Assembly: GCF_040054535.1 (NCBI RefSeq)
Contig: NC_090781.1
Location: forward strand, 12,253,482-12,317,481
Direction of reading: 5' to 3'
Source of the DNA: Antennarius striatus
Taxonomy: Eukaryota; Chordata; Actinopteri; Lophiiformes; Antennariidae
Length of the DNA stretch: 64,000 nt
Shown: one piece after another, positions 1 to 18,700 of the stretch
How the letters are laid out: every line of letters begins with the position of its first letter
Numbering within the stretch: the stretch's first letter is position 1
Notes under the pieces: generated by a model
Databases searched by the model: none
What the model was told of the DNA's origin: nothing
What the model saw: the letters and a program-made list of their open reading frames with translations, nothing else
Made by a program: the position numbers and the translations under genes

Positions 1-7999
<7,999 letters not shown>

Positions 8000-9090
8000 T
8001 TTGTGAAGATGTAACGCAGCGGCTCCTCTCTGCTCCTCGTCACTTTCCCTGTTTGATAATTGTCATTGATAACTTTGTTGTCAGACCGGATGTTGAATTT
8101 CACCAGGCGGAAGTCAGGAGTGACGCTTCTGCTTCTTCTTCTACGTTTTGTGGATGGATTTACGGAAGAATTACCTGAATTAAACTTCAGCACCTTTTTT
8201 TTTTAAATGTATGGAATAACCGTATTTATCAGCGAGTGACTGATATGTTGATATGTTTCCTTTGTGGATAATTTGCTATTAAAATTCTATCTTTACTATA
8301 TGTAAAGGTTTTACTCTGAACGCCCCAACCGGAAGTGAGGGGATTATGTCACGTCGGATTGAACGATTATTGGACAATTATCTAAAGTCGTTTTTGCACT
8401 TTTTTTACTTAAAAAAAGCCATTGATTGAAACTGCGTGCCGTGACACACTTAACGGAATGATTTTTGTGTTTTTAAAAAATATCTTCAGTTTTATTTTTA
8501 ATTCTTTTTATTTGCTTTTTCCGTGACGGTTCATTCTAGCATGGATAAGCACTATGCAATAAAGTTGAAAATAAGCAGTCCAGTTGAAGTTGCTGTCTAC
8601 AGCCACTGTGGCCTCTGGATGGTCGCTGGAAAACACACCAATCCCCCCGAACATTTATGATTGAGACAAGTAAAAGTGATATGATGATTGTGTGAATGTT
8701 ACTTTTAATCTTTTTAAAATATACAGTACAGTATTAGTTTTTTAACCATTACATTTTGACAGGGCCCTGTAATAAAACTGACGATTTATCCATGGTGTAC
8801 CCGGCCTCCGCCCTTAGTCAGCTGGGAACGACTCCAGTGACCCGCATCGGGATAAGTAGCTCAAGATGAGACTTGTTACTGATTGTTCAAGAAAACTGAA
8901 TGGATGAATGAAATGAATGAATGAATGAAATGAATGACTGAAAGCTCTTTAGGCAGTTTCCCTTTGAGTTGTTTTGCAGTTCCCAATTATGACCGCAGGA
9001 GGGCGGTAGAACCTAAATACATTAATTGATGCACGCAGACGTACAGTATAAGTAAAACGTGTTCATTAGTTAGGAATTGTTAAATCTCGC
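8000..9090. other. Intergenic, ercc2 5' flank
   Basis: No coding sequence recognised. There are two ETS-like GGAAGT sites, near 8107 and in CCGGAAGTG at 8329-8337, as often seen in housekeeping promoters; their use by ercc2 is inference. From 8765 the sequence is a SINE-like tail, listed separately. Confidence 0.4.
8765..8950 (+). repeat. Fish SINE/LINE tail with (AATG)n end
   Basis: Contains the typical teleost tail phrase GTCAGCTGGGAACGACTCCA followed by a GATAAGTAG-like motif and an AATG-rich tail (8897-8940). Related fragments occur at 6123 and, inverted, at 32960. The clade was not determined. Confidence 0.6.
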
Positions 9091-9430
9091 TTCAAAGCGG
9101 TGATGTATTGTAATTGTCAATATCCATCCGCTCATCCGTTAGTCCACCAAATATCTTCGCAACCGTTGCAAATACAAAGATGAAACAAAAATCACATTAC
9201 TCTTGACCTTAGGAAACCTAGGTCAAGGTCAAATTTCAATTTATGTACTCAGGAACCAGATAAGATAGAAAGACGAAGGAGAAGGCCAGTGTGAGTAAGA
9301 CCCTAGATCAACGCTATGCTTTGATCAATGCCAGTAGGTCAGAGCACTAGCTTTAATCTTTGACCTATGAAAGTAGGTCAGGGTAAAATTTTGAATTCAG
9401 GGATGTTGCAGTCTGTGACTGCCTTGTCTT
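9075..9430. repeat. Dispersed repeat, copy A
   Basis: Begins with CGCTTCAAAGCGGTGATGTA and contains AGGTCAAGGTCAAATTT and GACCTATGAAAGTAGGTCAG. The reverse complement of these phrases recurs, in reverse order, at 36680-37085. This is one old repeat family present twice in opposite orientation; the family is unidentified. Confidence 0.7.
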
Positions 9431-9699
9431 GCTTTGCTTTAGTAGCCATAATTAGATATTGTGCCGATTTAATCAGCTTTTTTAATATTTTGAAGCTTGT
9501 CAACGGAATTCAAAATGCAAGAGTAAACATAAATAACTTAGAGATAAAGCCTGTTATTAGAAATTAGATTAGCTGCCAACATCACTTCCTTCATTCGTAT
9601 TGATCATTTGTATTAATCTACAAATCAGACACCAGAAACCTTGGGCCATTTAGTAAACAGGCATCAGAGTTTGATCGTTGGATTTTGATGTCCTTTTTA

Positions 9700-9776
<77 letters not shown>

Positions 9777-10871
9777 ATTGTGTGTGATCCAAACACAGTA
9801 AGATACACGTTTGTAATCAGAGATTTTATTGTTTATAAAGTCTAGACATGCAGTCCGTACTTTTATGTTTGTGTTCATGTGTGAAGAATTACCCAGAGTG
9901 CCTCAGGTTTCTTTACAGGAATGTTTTATTCTTACATTAACAATAGACATCATAACTGACATTTGAATAATGCTAGTGTGATAATTCAGGGGTTGAATGT
10001 CAAGGAGGCTGACAGTGAAACACATCATAGACCACTGTCTGGAAATCACCTGGAGAGCAGCACGTTTCTTCAGCAGAGCTTTTCATGTGTTGAACCATGA
10101 GAATCAGCTTCTCCTGTCTCCGTATCATCAAAGAAGACGAGTCAATAAAAAAAAGGAGAGGCAGCTCTCAGCGACACTCAAGGGCAGGTATCCGCTGCGT
10201 GAGGACACACATCAGTTCCATCTGGCAGTGAAGAATTACACTAAGTGAAGATATTAATGTTCATTTCTATGGAATATTTCAGAACTGAGGATCAACATTT
10301 TAACGAACAAAATGACTTGAGATATCAGGTTAATATGACGAAAGAAGTTTGAAGAAATGATTGATGGTAGCCGTCACATCCATGATGTGTTGATGAGTTC
10401 TGCTGCTCCTGGATTTTCTTCACAGCTGCTAATTTTTCTAGGTCAGTCAGGTCCATTTATATCTGACTCAGTTGGTAATTTGTTAACTATTAACCAGCAG
10501 ATAATTCTGAGCACAAGTCTGGTTATGTGACAATACAGTGCAGGCAGTGGCTGGTGTTTGTCCAAAGAATGCATCGCCAATGTTTGCGCTAACAATGTGA
10601 ATGCAGTTTGTTTCTTTTAGGTCATAGTTTCAGAGGTTCAGCTTCATCAAAGGCTCCAAAGGACCAGCCTGATGCCTCGGCTGTTGTCATAATGGGAACC
10701 AACATCCCAGCACTCAATAACAGCATCCATGTACCTCTCTGATATCAGTCAAATATATGAAGAGTTTTTTAGAAAGAGGTTTTTAGTCTACACACCCTTC
10801 CTGGGTCCACATCCCTCGATCTCCTCAATATATATATATAGAAAACAAGAGGGTATAAAGCTTCCCATTCT
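9431..10871 (-). other. Probable 3' UTR and flank of the Cdc42 effector gene
   Basis: No coding sequence recognised. On the minus strand an AATAAA hexamer lies at 9925-9930, about 940 bases past the stop codon, and is a plausible polyadenylation signal. A TG microsatellite follows at 9701-9774. Confidence 0.4.
9701..9774. repeat. (TG)n microsatellite
   Basis: About 37 units with single-base interruptions near 9730 and 9774. Confidence 0.95.
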
Positions 10872-11780
10872 TCACAGCTCACAGCGGTTGTCCTCAGCCT
10901 TGTAGCGGTCCATGATGCTCAGGACGTCCTCCAGGATGGACGGGCCCAGGTCCAGGTCTAGACCCGCCATCGAGTCCGAGCGTGGCACACTGGAGGGCGC
11001 TCTGAGACCGGCGGGCTGGAAGGAAGTACACGGTGACTCGCTGCGCTCACTCCTCAGATCCTCGTTGCTTAGGCCAGCGTCTGAGTCCAGGCTGAGGCCC
11101 CGGCGGACGTCCAGGGGCCCGCAGATTTCCGACATGGAATCCTCAGAAGAGGCCTCTGAGAAAGAGCCGGAGGAGGGGACGAGCCTGTGGATGGAGGGGG
11201 AGAGGGAGATGTCGCGGCAGGGCTCTGAAGCCAAGTGGCCGACCACGCCGTTCCCCAAGAGTGACAGCGTGGTGTACTGCCCCCTGTGGCCGTCCGTGTC
11301 ACTGCAGCTGTTGGCCTCTCTGGGGTTCCTCTCCGGACACGGCTGATGGTGCTGGAAGGAGTTCTGCTGGGGGGGCAGCGACGGAGGGGAGGGATCATCC
11401 AGGTGGAGGCGTGGCGGTTTGGGCGGAGCCTGTTCGTGGGCGATGAAGACGGGCAGGGAGATGGTTGTCTTCAGGAGGCCGCTGGAGGAGTGCTGGTAGT
11501 GGTATCCGTTGTAGGAGTAGTCGTGTGGGTCGCTGCTCTCCACGCTGTGTGAACGCCCGTTCTGCACCCGGCTCAGGGCGGGCAGCATGTTCATCTTCCC
11601 CTGAAGGAAACCCACATCTCCAAACATGTCACCTTCCCCTTCGGGCCCCACGTGTGCACTGTGTCTTACATCCCCCAGCGGCGGACTGATCATGTCCCCC
11701 GAGAGGACGTCTCGAAGCCTCATCTTCTTTCCCTTCTTTGGAGTGGTGGTTTTTAGGTAAATGGGTGTCTTGGCTGGCAT
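10872..11780 (-). CDS. Cdc42 effector protein (Borg/CDC42EP family, EP2/EP3-like)
   Basis: Single coding exon of 302 codons. Borg proteins bind GTP-loaded Cdc42 through a CRIB motif and organise septins and actin at the cortex. The N-terminus MPAKTPIYLKTT followed by a Lys-rich stretch resembles CDC42EP3. Residues about 31-45 form the CRIB, followed by the BORG homology FGDVGFLQGK. A Pro-rich stretch QAPPKPPRLHL resembles CDC42EP2, and the C-terminal BD3-like block DLGPSILEDVLSIMD is near residues 280-294. The CRIB reads ISPPLGDVRHSAHVG, with Val where family members I recall have Phe. An acceptor-like CTTCTCTCAG at 11807 suggests a spliced 5' UTR starting at 11806, with the first exon further upstream. 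It is longer than human EP2 and EP3 because of a Ser/Pro-rich middle. Paralogue assignment is open, so no symbol is given. Confidence 0.9.
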   Translation of the reverse strand: MPAKTPIYLKTTTPKKGKKMRLRDVLSGDMISPPLGDVRHSAHVGPEGEGDMFGDVGFLQGKMNMLPALSRVQNGRSHSVESSDPHDYSYNGYHYQHSSSGLLKTTISLPVFIAHEQAPPKPPRLHLDDPSPPSLPPQQNSFQHHQPCPERNPREANSCSDTDGHRGQYTTLSLLGNGVVGHLASEPCRDISLSPSIHRLVPSSGSFSEASSEDSMSEICGPLDVRRGLSLDSDAGLSNEDLRSERSESPCTSFQPAGLRAPSSVPRSDSMAGLDLDLGPSILEDVLSIMDRYKAEDNRCEL

Positions 11781-14700
11781 TTTGCTCCAGATATCAGTGT
11801 CTCTGTCTGAGAGAAGAGGTGATCCTCCTCTCTGGGGTTCTCCTCTTGATCGCTTCCAGCAAGAGGAATGAAGTGGAGTCTCAATAGAGCGTCAACAACT
11901 CACAAAGAGTTCATGAGAAGCTCTGCTGGCCCATCCCACTCTGATCCACTCTGTTGTTTCTCCAAGTCAGTTTACGAGTATTTAGGTCTGTCCGTGTAGC
12001 AATAGCAACCCCGGGGTTGTGCCTCACGCTGACATGTGACTCGGGGGAGGAGAGTAGGAAGGCCTTGACCTCAGCTCAACTACCTCTGTCTTTTTCTCAT
12101 ACACAGAAAAGCCATATCCAAGCAAGCACAGGGGCTTTTCCCTTCCGAGCAGGTCTTTATCTCTCCTCAGTCCAGGGGGATGAAGGGATGAAGGCCGTGT
12201 TCTCTGGCGGTCTCGCCGTCTGCCGTTCGATCGGTACCTCGGCTCGGAGACTTCAGGAATGAGACATCAAAAAGCTGGAGATCTGTGAGGAGAAGCGAGA
12301 CAGAAGAGGAGTCAGATACAGATGAAGTGAGAGGGAAGAGAAGCTCAGGAGATAAATGGAGGGGAAGGGAGGAGGCACAAACCGAAGGGGAATGAATGCG
12401 GGAAGAGATTTACAACCCTCTCGTCACTGAGCCAGAGGACATAGGATGACAAACACTCCAAGAATCCTGAGTGCTAAGGAAAAAAATGGCCTGACTGGCC
12501 CAGAATATGTGAAAATGTGTGACTTGAGGTCTCGTGGGTGTTGAGGCAGCTCTTGTCAAAATGCATCAGTGCAGAAAATTGGTCATACATTCCTGAAGAC
12601 CCCTCAGATTACTTGAAGGAAACACAAATTATCGCAGTAAAATTGTTGTTTTGGAACTCTTTTGGACTCTCAAGCCCGCGTTCTCGTCTGCAGCGGCGGC
12701 CTGTTATCACTGAAGAATCTTAAAGTCCCTCTCCTGACACAAACACTATGAATTATGGGACGGCATTCGGGTCATGCCTGAGGGCTCTGTGATCTTGTGA
12801 TCCCATTAAGATCCTATATGTTCCATTGGTATGCGACTCTTTAAAATACAGAGGGGTGCTGTTCAGAGGAATCACCACAAACAGTTTGGAATCCTTTGAA
12901 GAATAGAACTCCTTCCTTCATAAAAACATGTAAAAAACAAGAACTGTACAATCAGCCTGGTGCGGCAGAACTATTAATGTCTCTAGGAGGCTATTTCAGT
13001 CGTGAAAACAGATTATATTTTCCTCAGTCCTTCTCATATAACTTGGAGATCTTGTGATTGTGTCTGACTGCCATATGTCTCAAACGCTCCTCCATATTTA
13101 CTCATCACTATCTAAAAATAAGAGAAACCAGAGCGAGAGAAGTCACAGTGTCGATCTCTGTCTTGTGACCGCCTGACCTTGAGTTCACAGGCATCGGAGT
13201 GTTTACTGAGGAGACACACACAGGAATGTGACAGCGTGGATCCAGAAAGCACTACAGACATCATTTCAAAGAATAAAACCTCAGGGATATTTTTGCTTCA
13301 GGTGCGTCTGCATATAACAGCGTATCACTGATGACATGTCACTATTACAGTCTTGGGTATTGAACGTTTGAAAATGTGATTTGGTTTCAGTTCAGTTTGA
13401 CTAACAGTCAACATCTTTAGAATTTCAGTTTAAAGTGTCAAATCACATGAAGACAGTTTCAATTTTTTTTTTCAATTTTATTTACTAATTTGATCCCCGA
13501 AGGGCAATTAAGAGGAGAAGCTGAAATTGCAGGATCTGTTTACATCTCCATGGAGTCATCATCACGAAGGCATCTGAAACGGTCCTGTGAACGTTGAGGG
13601 TTCATATTCCGGTTAGCTTGCACGGCTGAACTTCACTGGGGTTTCTTTGACTTATATTTATCTAAAGTACAAGAGCTTTAATAAACATAAGGATTGAATG
13701 TTTTTATCACAAATCCTTATAAATGTGTGACAACATGAAGAGAATGAAGGGTTCACCCTGAATAACGTCAGCTAGGACAAACCAAATAGAATGTTTAAGT
13801 AATAATAAGATCCCAATAAGCACTGATCTGATCATTTACAGGCAAGACATTTCGCTTTCTTGGATGTCCATATCACTAATAATTGTTGTTTCAGCAGTTT
13901 TCCAACTGCTGTATCTGCACATTTGATTAAAACCAGGTCACACTGAGAACTATTGATCTGAATACGATCGCAGCAGCTGACAGAAGATGCAGACTAGTGG
14001 TCGTCTGCTGTGTGAGCGTCCCAGCAGGAGTTTGCTTGGAGTCATGCTGACACATCACCAATGAAACAGACAAGACGTCTGCAGCTGGAGACGTTAGCCC
14101 TGGAAATTCCATCATCATTCCCTCTCCTGTGATATAAACACAGAGCTCATATATATTCTGATAGACCCACCCAAAATAGTTCACCACTACTCACAACACA
14201 GTTTGGCATTCCACTTCTTATTTATGGTTTTATTTCTAGTTAAGAAAAGGCGTTCCAAGAGCTTGACCATTACTTTTCATGTCACACAACCATCTGATTA
14301 ATATTTTATTTCCTTTAAAACTAATGACATTCCTATTTAACACAGTTTTGGAGTTTAATATACAGCTTTTATTCCACATAAGCTTCTGATCAAAATATTG
14401 TACTTTTGACAATGCTTGTGAACAATTTTATGCAGTTGGAACATGTATTTTCTAAGTTACTGATATGCCTTGACTACAGCATCATAACAGCAGGTCTACT
14501 AATCACATGTGGAATTCCCGGTCTCCTATATATGTCCTAATCAGATGCCCACACCATCAACAGCTCCTTCCTTACTGTGAAATTCTACATGTATATCTGT
14601 ATTCGTGTAAATGTGCTGTCTCACTTGTTTTTCTCTCTTTTTCAATACCTACATTTAAAAAAGCATCTATTTGCTGTTAATGAGAGGAGAAAGTGTCTCT

Positions 14701-15390
14701 CATCCGACTGTATCTTAAACAGCGCAACCTTATTTAAGTCAAATAGAATGAGACTTTCAGCGATAATTTTAGCACACAAGAAAAAAAAATCTTACGATGC
14801 AGAAAAAAAAAACCTGGTATAATAATGTCTGTGAGGAGAGGATAAGTAACATCTGCTACATTTACACAAACAACCAGACTATAAAACAAGACAAAAGAAT
14901 AACCACAACAATGAAAATATAAAATAATACAAGTGCAGAACTGAACCAGGGTGGAGCAACTCTGTCTGAACGGATGAAGAAACTGTTCCTCAGCTATTCC
15001 TCCATCCATGAAGGAACCTCAGATGATAAATCTGTTGAAATCACACATCTTTTGTCACTGAAACTACTATGGATTCAGACGCACACAATATTAACCACGT
15101 GTCTGGTCATGAATCATTTTTGTATTGGTGGAGAAAGACGAGCGGCACACGGTGAGAACATTACTCAGTTCTATCTGATATTTTCACTCAGTATAAATGT
15201 GAGGTAAATAACAGTGGATGGAAGACACATGTCCTCGTGTCCCACTGAGTTTTTACTCCAAATGTGTGAAGACAACATGTTTTATGTCCTAGAGAGGAAA
15301 TTCAATAATGAGAGTCGCTAAGGTTACCGATCACACAGCAGACAGTTGATTGTTTGCATAATCATTCCACTGGAAATAATGATTCAATCA
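11781..15390. other. Gene-free stretch upstream of the Cdc42 effector
   Basis: No exon, RNA gene or clear mobile element recognised. A possible non-coding 5' UTR exon of the Cdc42 effector at about 12237-12281 (minus) is bounded by an acceptor-like CTCCTCACAG and a donor-like GAGGTACC, but this is weak. Near 13491-13515 is a GATCCCCGAAGGGCAATTA phrase like fish retrotransposon tails. Confidence 0.35.
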
Positions 15391-15394
15391 ATAC

Positions 15395-15705
15395 CTCCAG
15401 AACTGAAGAAGCCTCTTGGATGAGAGGTGAAAAGTCTTCAAGAAACGTTCTTAAAGTCCAATGGACTGATTTAAACTGCTTTGGATAACCATGACCTGGA
15501 TAACTGAGAACTTAACACAGACATGCAAAAGCTGCTGAGTCGATCCACTGGACGTTAAGAAAGTTCTTGAAGACGTTTCGTCTCTCACAACTGAAGAAGT
15601 CTCTTGGATGAGAGACGAAACGTCTTCAAGAACTTTCTTAACGCCCAGTGGATCGACTCAGCAGCTTTTGGATACCCATGACCTGGATGACTGAGAAACC
15701 AACAC
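15395..15705. repeat. Dispersed repeat with 61-bp near-perfect inverted arms
   Basis: Left arm 15527-15587 and right arm 15609-15669 are reverse complements with one mismatch in 61 (an A at the position after CCACTGG against G in the other arm), around a 21-nt spacer. A diverged direct copy of the right-hand unit lies at 15395-15510; both contain CTCTTGGATGAGAG and CATGACCTGGAT. The unit resembles a repeat I associate with many teleost genomes, but its class is not known to me. Confidence 0.85.
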
Positions 15706-15710
15706 AAACA

Positions 15711-18700
15711 TCTTACACAAACATGATTCAATCAAACTGCAGCGCTGTTTGCTGAACAACTTCAGCAAACAAACGTTCAATAGTTGTCTGTGACCAAATA
15801 GAATTCTGCTAAAAGAAAAATAATTGTCTCATCCATCAGAGAAAATGAAACTAATTTGAAGACTATTTATGTCTGAACTCTCAAACACACATCTTTCAGC
15901 CCTCCCCTGAAAGCTGGAATTCGGGCCGGTGGTGATGCAATCCGCCGCAGAGGAGACTGACCTGACATCTGTTTCTACTCTCAGGCTCCGTTTGCTGCTC
16001 GTCTCCAGCAGGACAGGCGGTTTAGTGAGCTGTCATCTTAGGACACACATTTACCAACAGAAACGCCTGAACGCACGTCGACACCGCTCGTTTCTTTCGG
16101 TCCGCTGCCTCTTGCGCCGCGCGTAATTACGCTCAGCAGGGGACTGTTGACCAAACCTCACTGCCTGTCTGTTAATCCGCTCGTTCATAATCAGAGATCA
16201 AGATGGATTTATCTGTTATTAGATGCCATAACTGTTTGTAAGAGCCTTTTTTTTTTTTTAACTTCGCGACTTTCATCTTTTTAAAATCTTTTTTAGAACT
16301 ACTTTTGACTCCCTGAACTCAAGTTTGGAAACTTTTCTCTATCAGTAAAACTATGAGTAAGTAATTTTTTCTGGAGCTCTGAGGGAGTGTACACAGTGAG
16401 TCACCTGTGATCCATCCCTCACAGTTTTAATAAACCGAGATCAAGCTGTTGGTCGCAGCTGATTTCCCTTTATGAACAAAACAGAACGTCAACCAGTGAG
16501 TGAGGATACAGTCCAGCTCCGGTCCACTCCCTCTTCCTCTGGTGTTATGTAACCAGATCCTGTGAGATCATCTCTCCTCCTGAAGCCTCTCACCGGTTGA
16601 CTACCAGTAGATCAAATACATGTTTCTAGTCAACAAGCACAGCTATGTACAGTCTGGTTCATGTGAACACGACTTTAGCTCCTATTGGCTGCGGTCAAAC
16701 ACTTCAAATTGTCCCTAGGATGCTAGAATAAATATCTGTTTCCATGTTGGAACAGCGCCTTCAAATTTAAGACAGTAATAACAGTCTGGTGTTGTGGTTC
16801 CATTTGAACTGTTCTTAAATTCTCTGGGACTTGGAGTTCATGTTCACTGACAGGAACAGTAATCACCAGTCTGAGCCACAGGACGCGTTTAAAATTACGC
16901 ATAATCCCAAATCTGATTGTTCTCCCCATTCCACAGAACAATTAGAACGCAACGCCTCTATAAAACTAATCTGCTGTGAAATTAGATCGTCTGACCCTAA
17001 TTTGTTCAGGTCGTGTTCTTTTCACCCGAAACTGCAAAGTGACAAAGGCGAATAAAACAATGTTATCTCCTCCAACATCAGAACATCTACAGAGTGACAC
17101 AACAGCATTGCGTAACCGTAAACCCGACCAGGTTTTAATCTAATTATCTATATGAAAAACGTAGATCATACTCACAGGTGTCTTAAAAGTAAACCTCACT
17201 CCGACGGTTTCAAAAATAAGGGATGTTTTCCATGTGTTTTAAAAACTGCGCACATTCAACCCAAAGGGAGTGTCTCACGCCGCGGAGCCACTGCCCGTGT
17301 TTTTAAACACGTCCAGTGCGACAGGTTTACTTCTTTTTGTCACTGACACAATAGACAACAGAAAGTCTATTCAAGAGGATGGTCATCCATAGTCCACGGC
17401 TCACGGGTAACCTCGCTGAATAAATTACCACATGATCCCAGAATAATCTGATTACCGGGTGACAGATTACTCACGGGATGAGACGTGGCTCCGCCACTCA
17501 GACCGGTGCAGCTCGGTCCAACAGTCCAGCGACACTGACCCCCACCTCCGCACAGGTAACCCGCTTATCTCCAGGAGCGCTCTGGATGGAGAAAGTAAAC
17601 GGGGATCAGCGCGACGCCACGCGAGACGTCAAGTTTATGACAGGAGCAAATCACATCCGGTAAGAATTTCAAAATAAAACGATTAACTTTAGAAATGGCT
17701 GTATGCTCCCTTCACGATGTATGGTTCGGAGGAGGATACAGTGATTTGATTTGGTTTCAGAAAGAGATTTTAAAAAGCGATGACAAAATGTTCTTTGATA
17801 TATTTTTGTTTTTTAAACAACCAATATTGAAAACAATGCGACAATATATATTTTGTAGAAAAAAAATTATATATTTTTTCGGTTTCTGAGACCGGAAGTA
17901 GTCAGCTGGCTTCAAAATAAGAGCATCAACTGCGGTGGCACGAACACCCCTACCCGATTACCTGTGACTCAGGAGTCCACGGTTGAAGAATAAGCACACT
18001 TTTTTTTTTCGGACAATGCAAATTCCACCAAGAAAATGCTGAATAGTCTATTTTACTGGATTTTCTGAAATTTAAACTTAAAATCAGGGTTTTACAAATT
18101 GACATTCGTTGATATCATCAATATAATGAGAAAAATGGACCAAAAACAATATTCACATTTAGCTCAATAATTAAAGCGTGTCATGCCTGACTTCAAAATA
18201 AATGCATCTTTCAGTGATCACTCAGTAGTAGTAAAATAATCAGATGTGTACTGATAAAAAGTGTTGAAAGTGGTTGGACGATTGAATTCACCATCAAAGC
18301 AAAGCGAGACATCTGAAAACACTGCTGATGGAAAACCCCATGAGAAAGACTAGTTAACAGGTGGGAATACGCAAGAGGTCAAAGGCCAGACAGTGAAAAA
18401 TGATGTCAATTAATCCACATTTATTGTTTGTCGTTTATTTGCGTTTTTTGTTGGGGTTTTTTGCAAAATCTACATCACAAAAAAAGGTCCTTATTCCTTT
18501 GTACCTTCAGATGAAAGTAATACGTCAGGGTGTTCTCACCACCTCACACAGTGAAACAGAGGCACATGTCACCGTGGTGAAAGACTGAGTGAAGGTGATA
18601 AAGACGTCTGTCACTGATGATTGATCCAGGAAAAATGCTAGTTGAGTACATAGTTGTACATTTTGATGATGAAGGCGAGATCAGCAAGTATTTCAGGCTC

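Noticed and set aside
10912-11346. Open frame of 144 codons on the plus strand
   Set aside because: Antisense shadow of the GC-rich Cdc42 effector exon.
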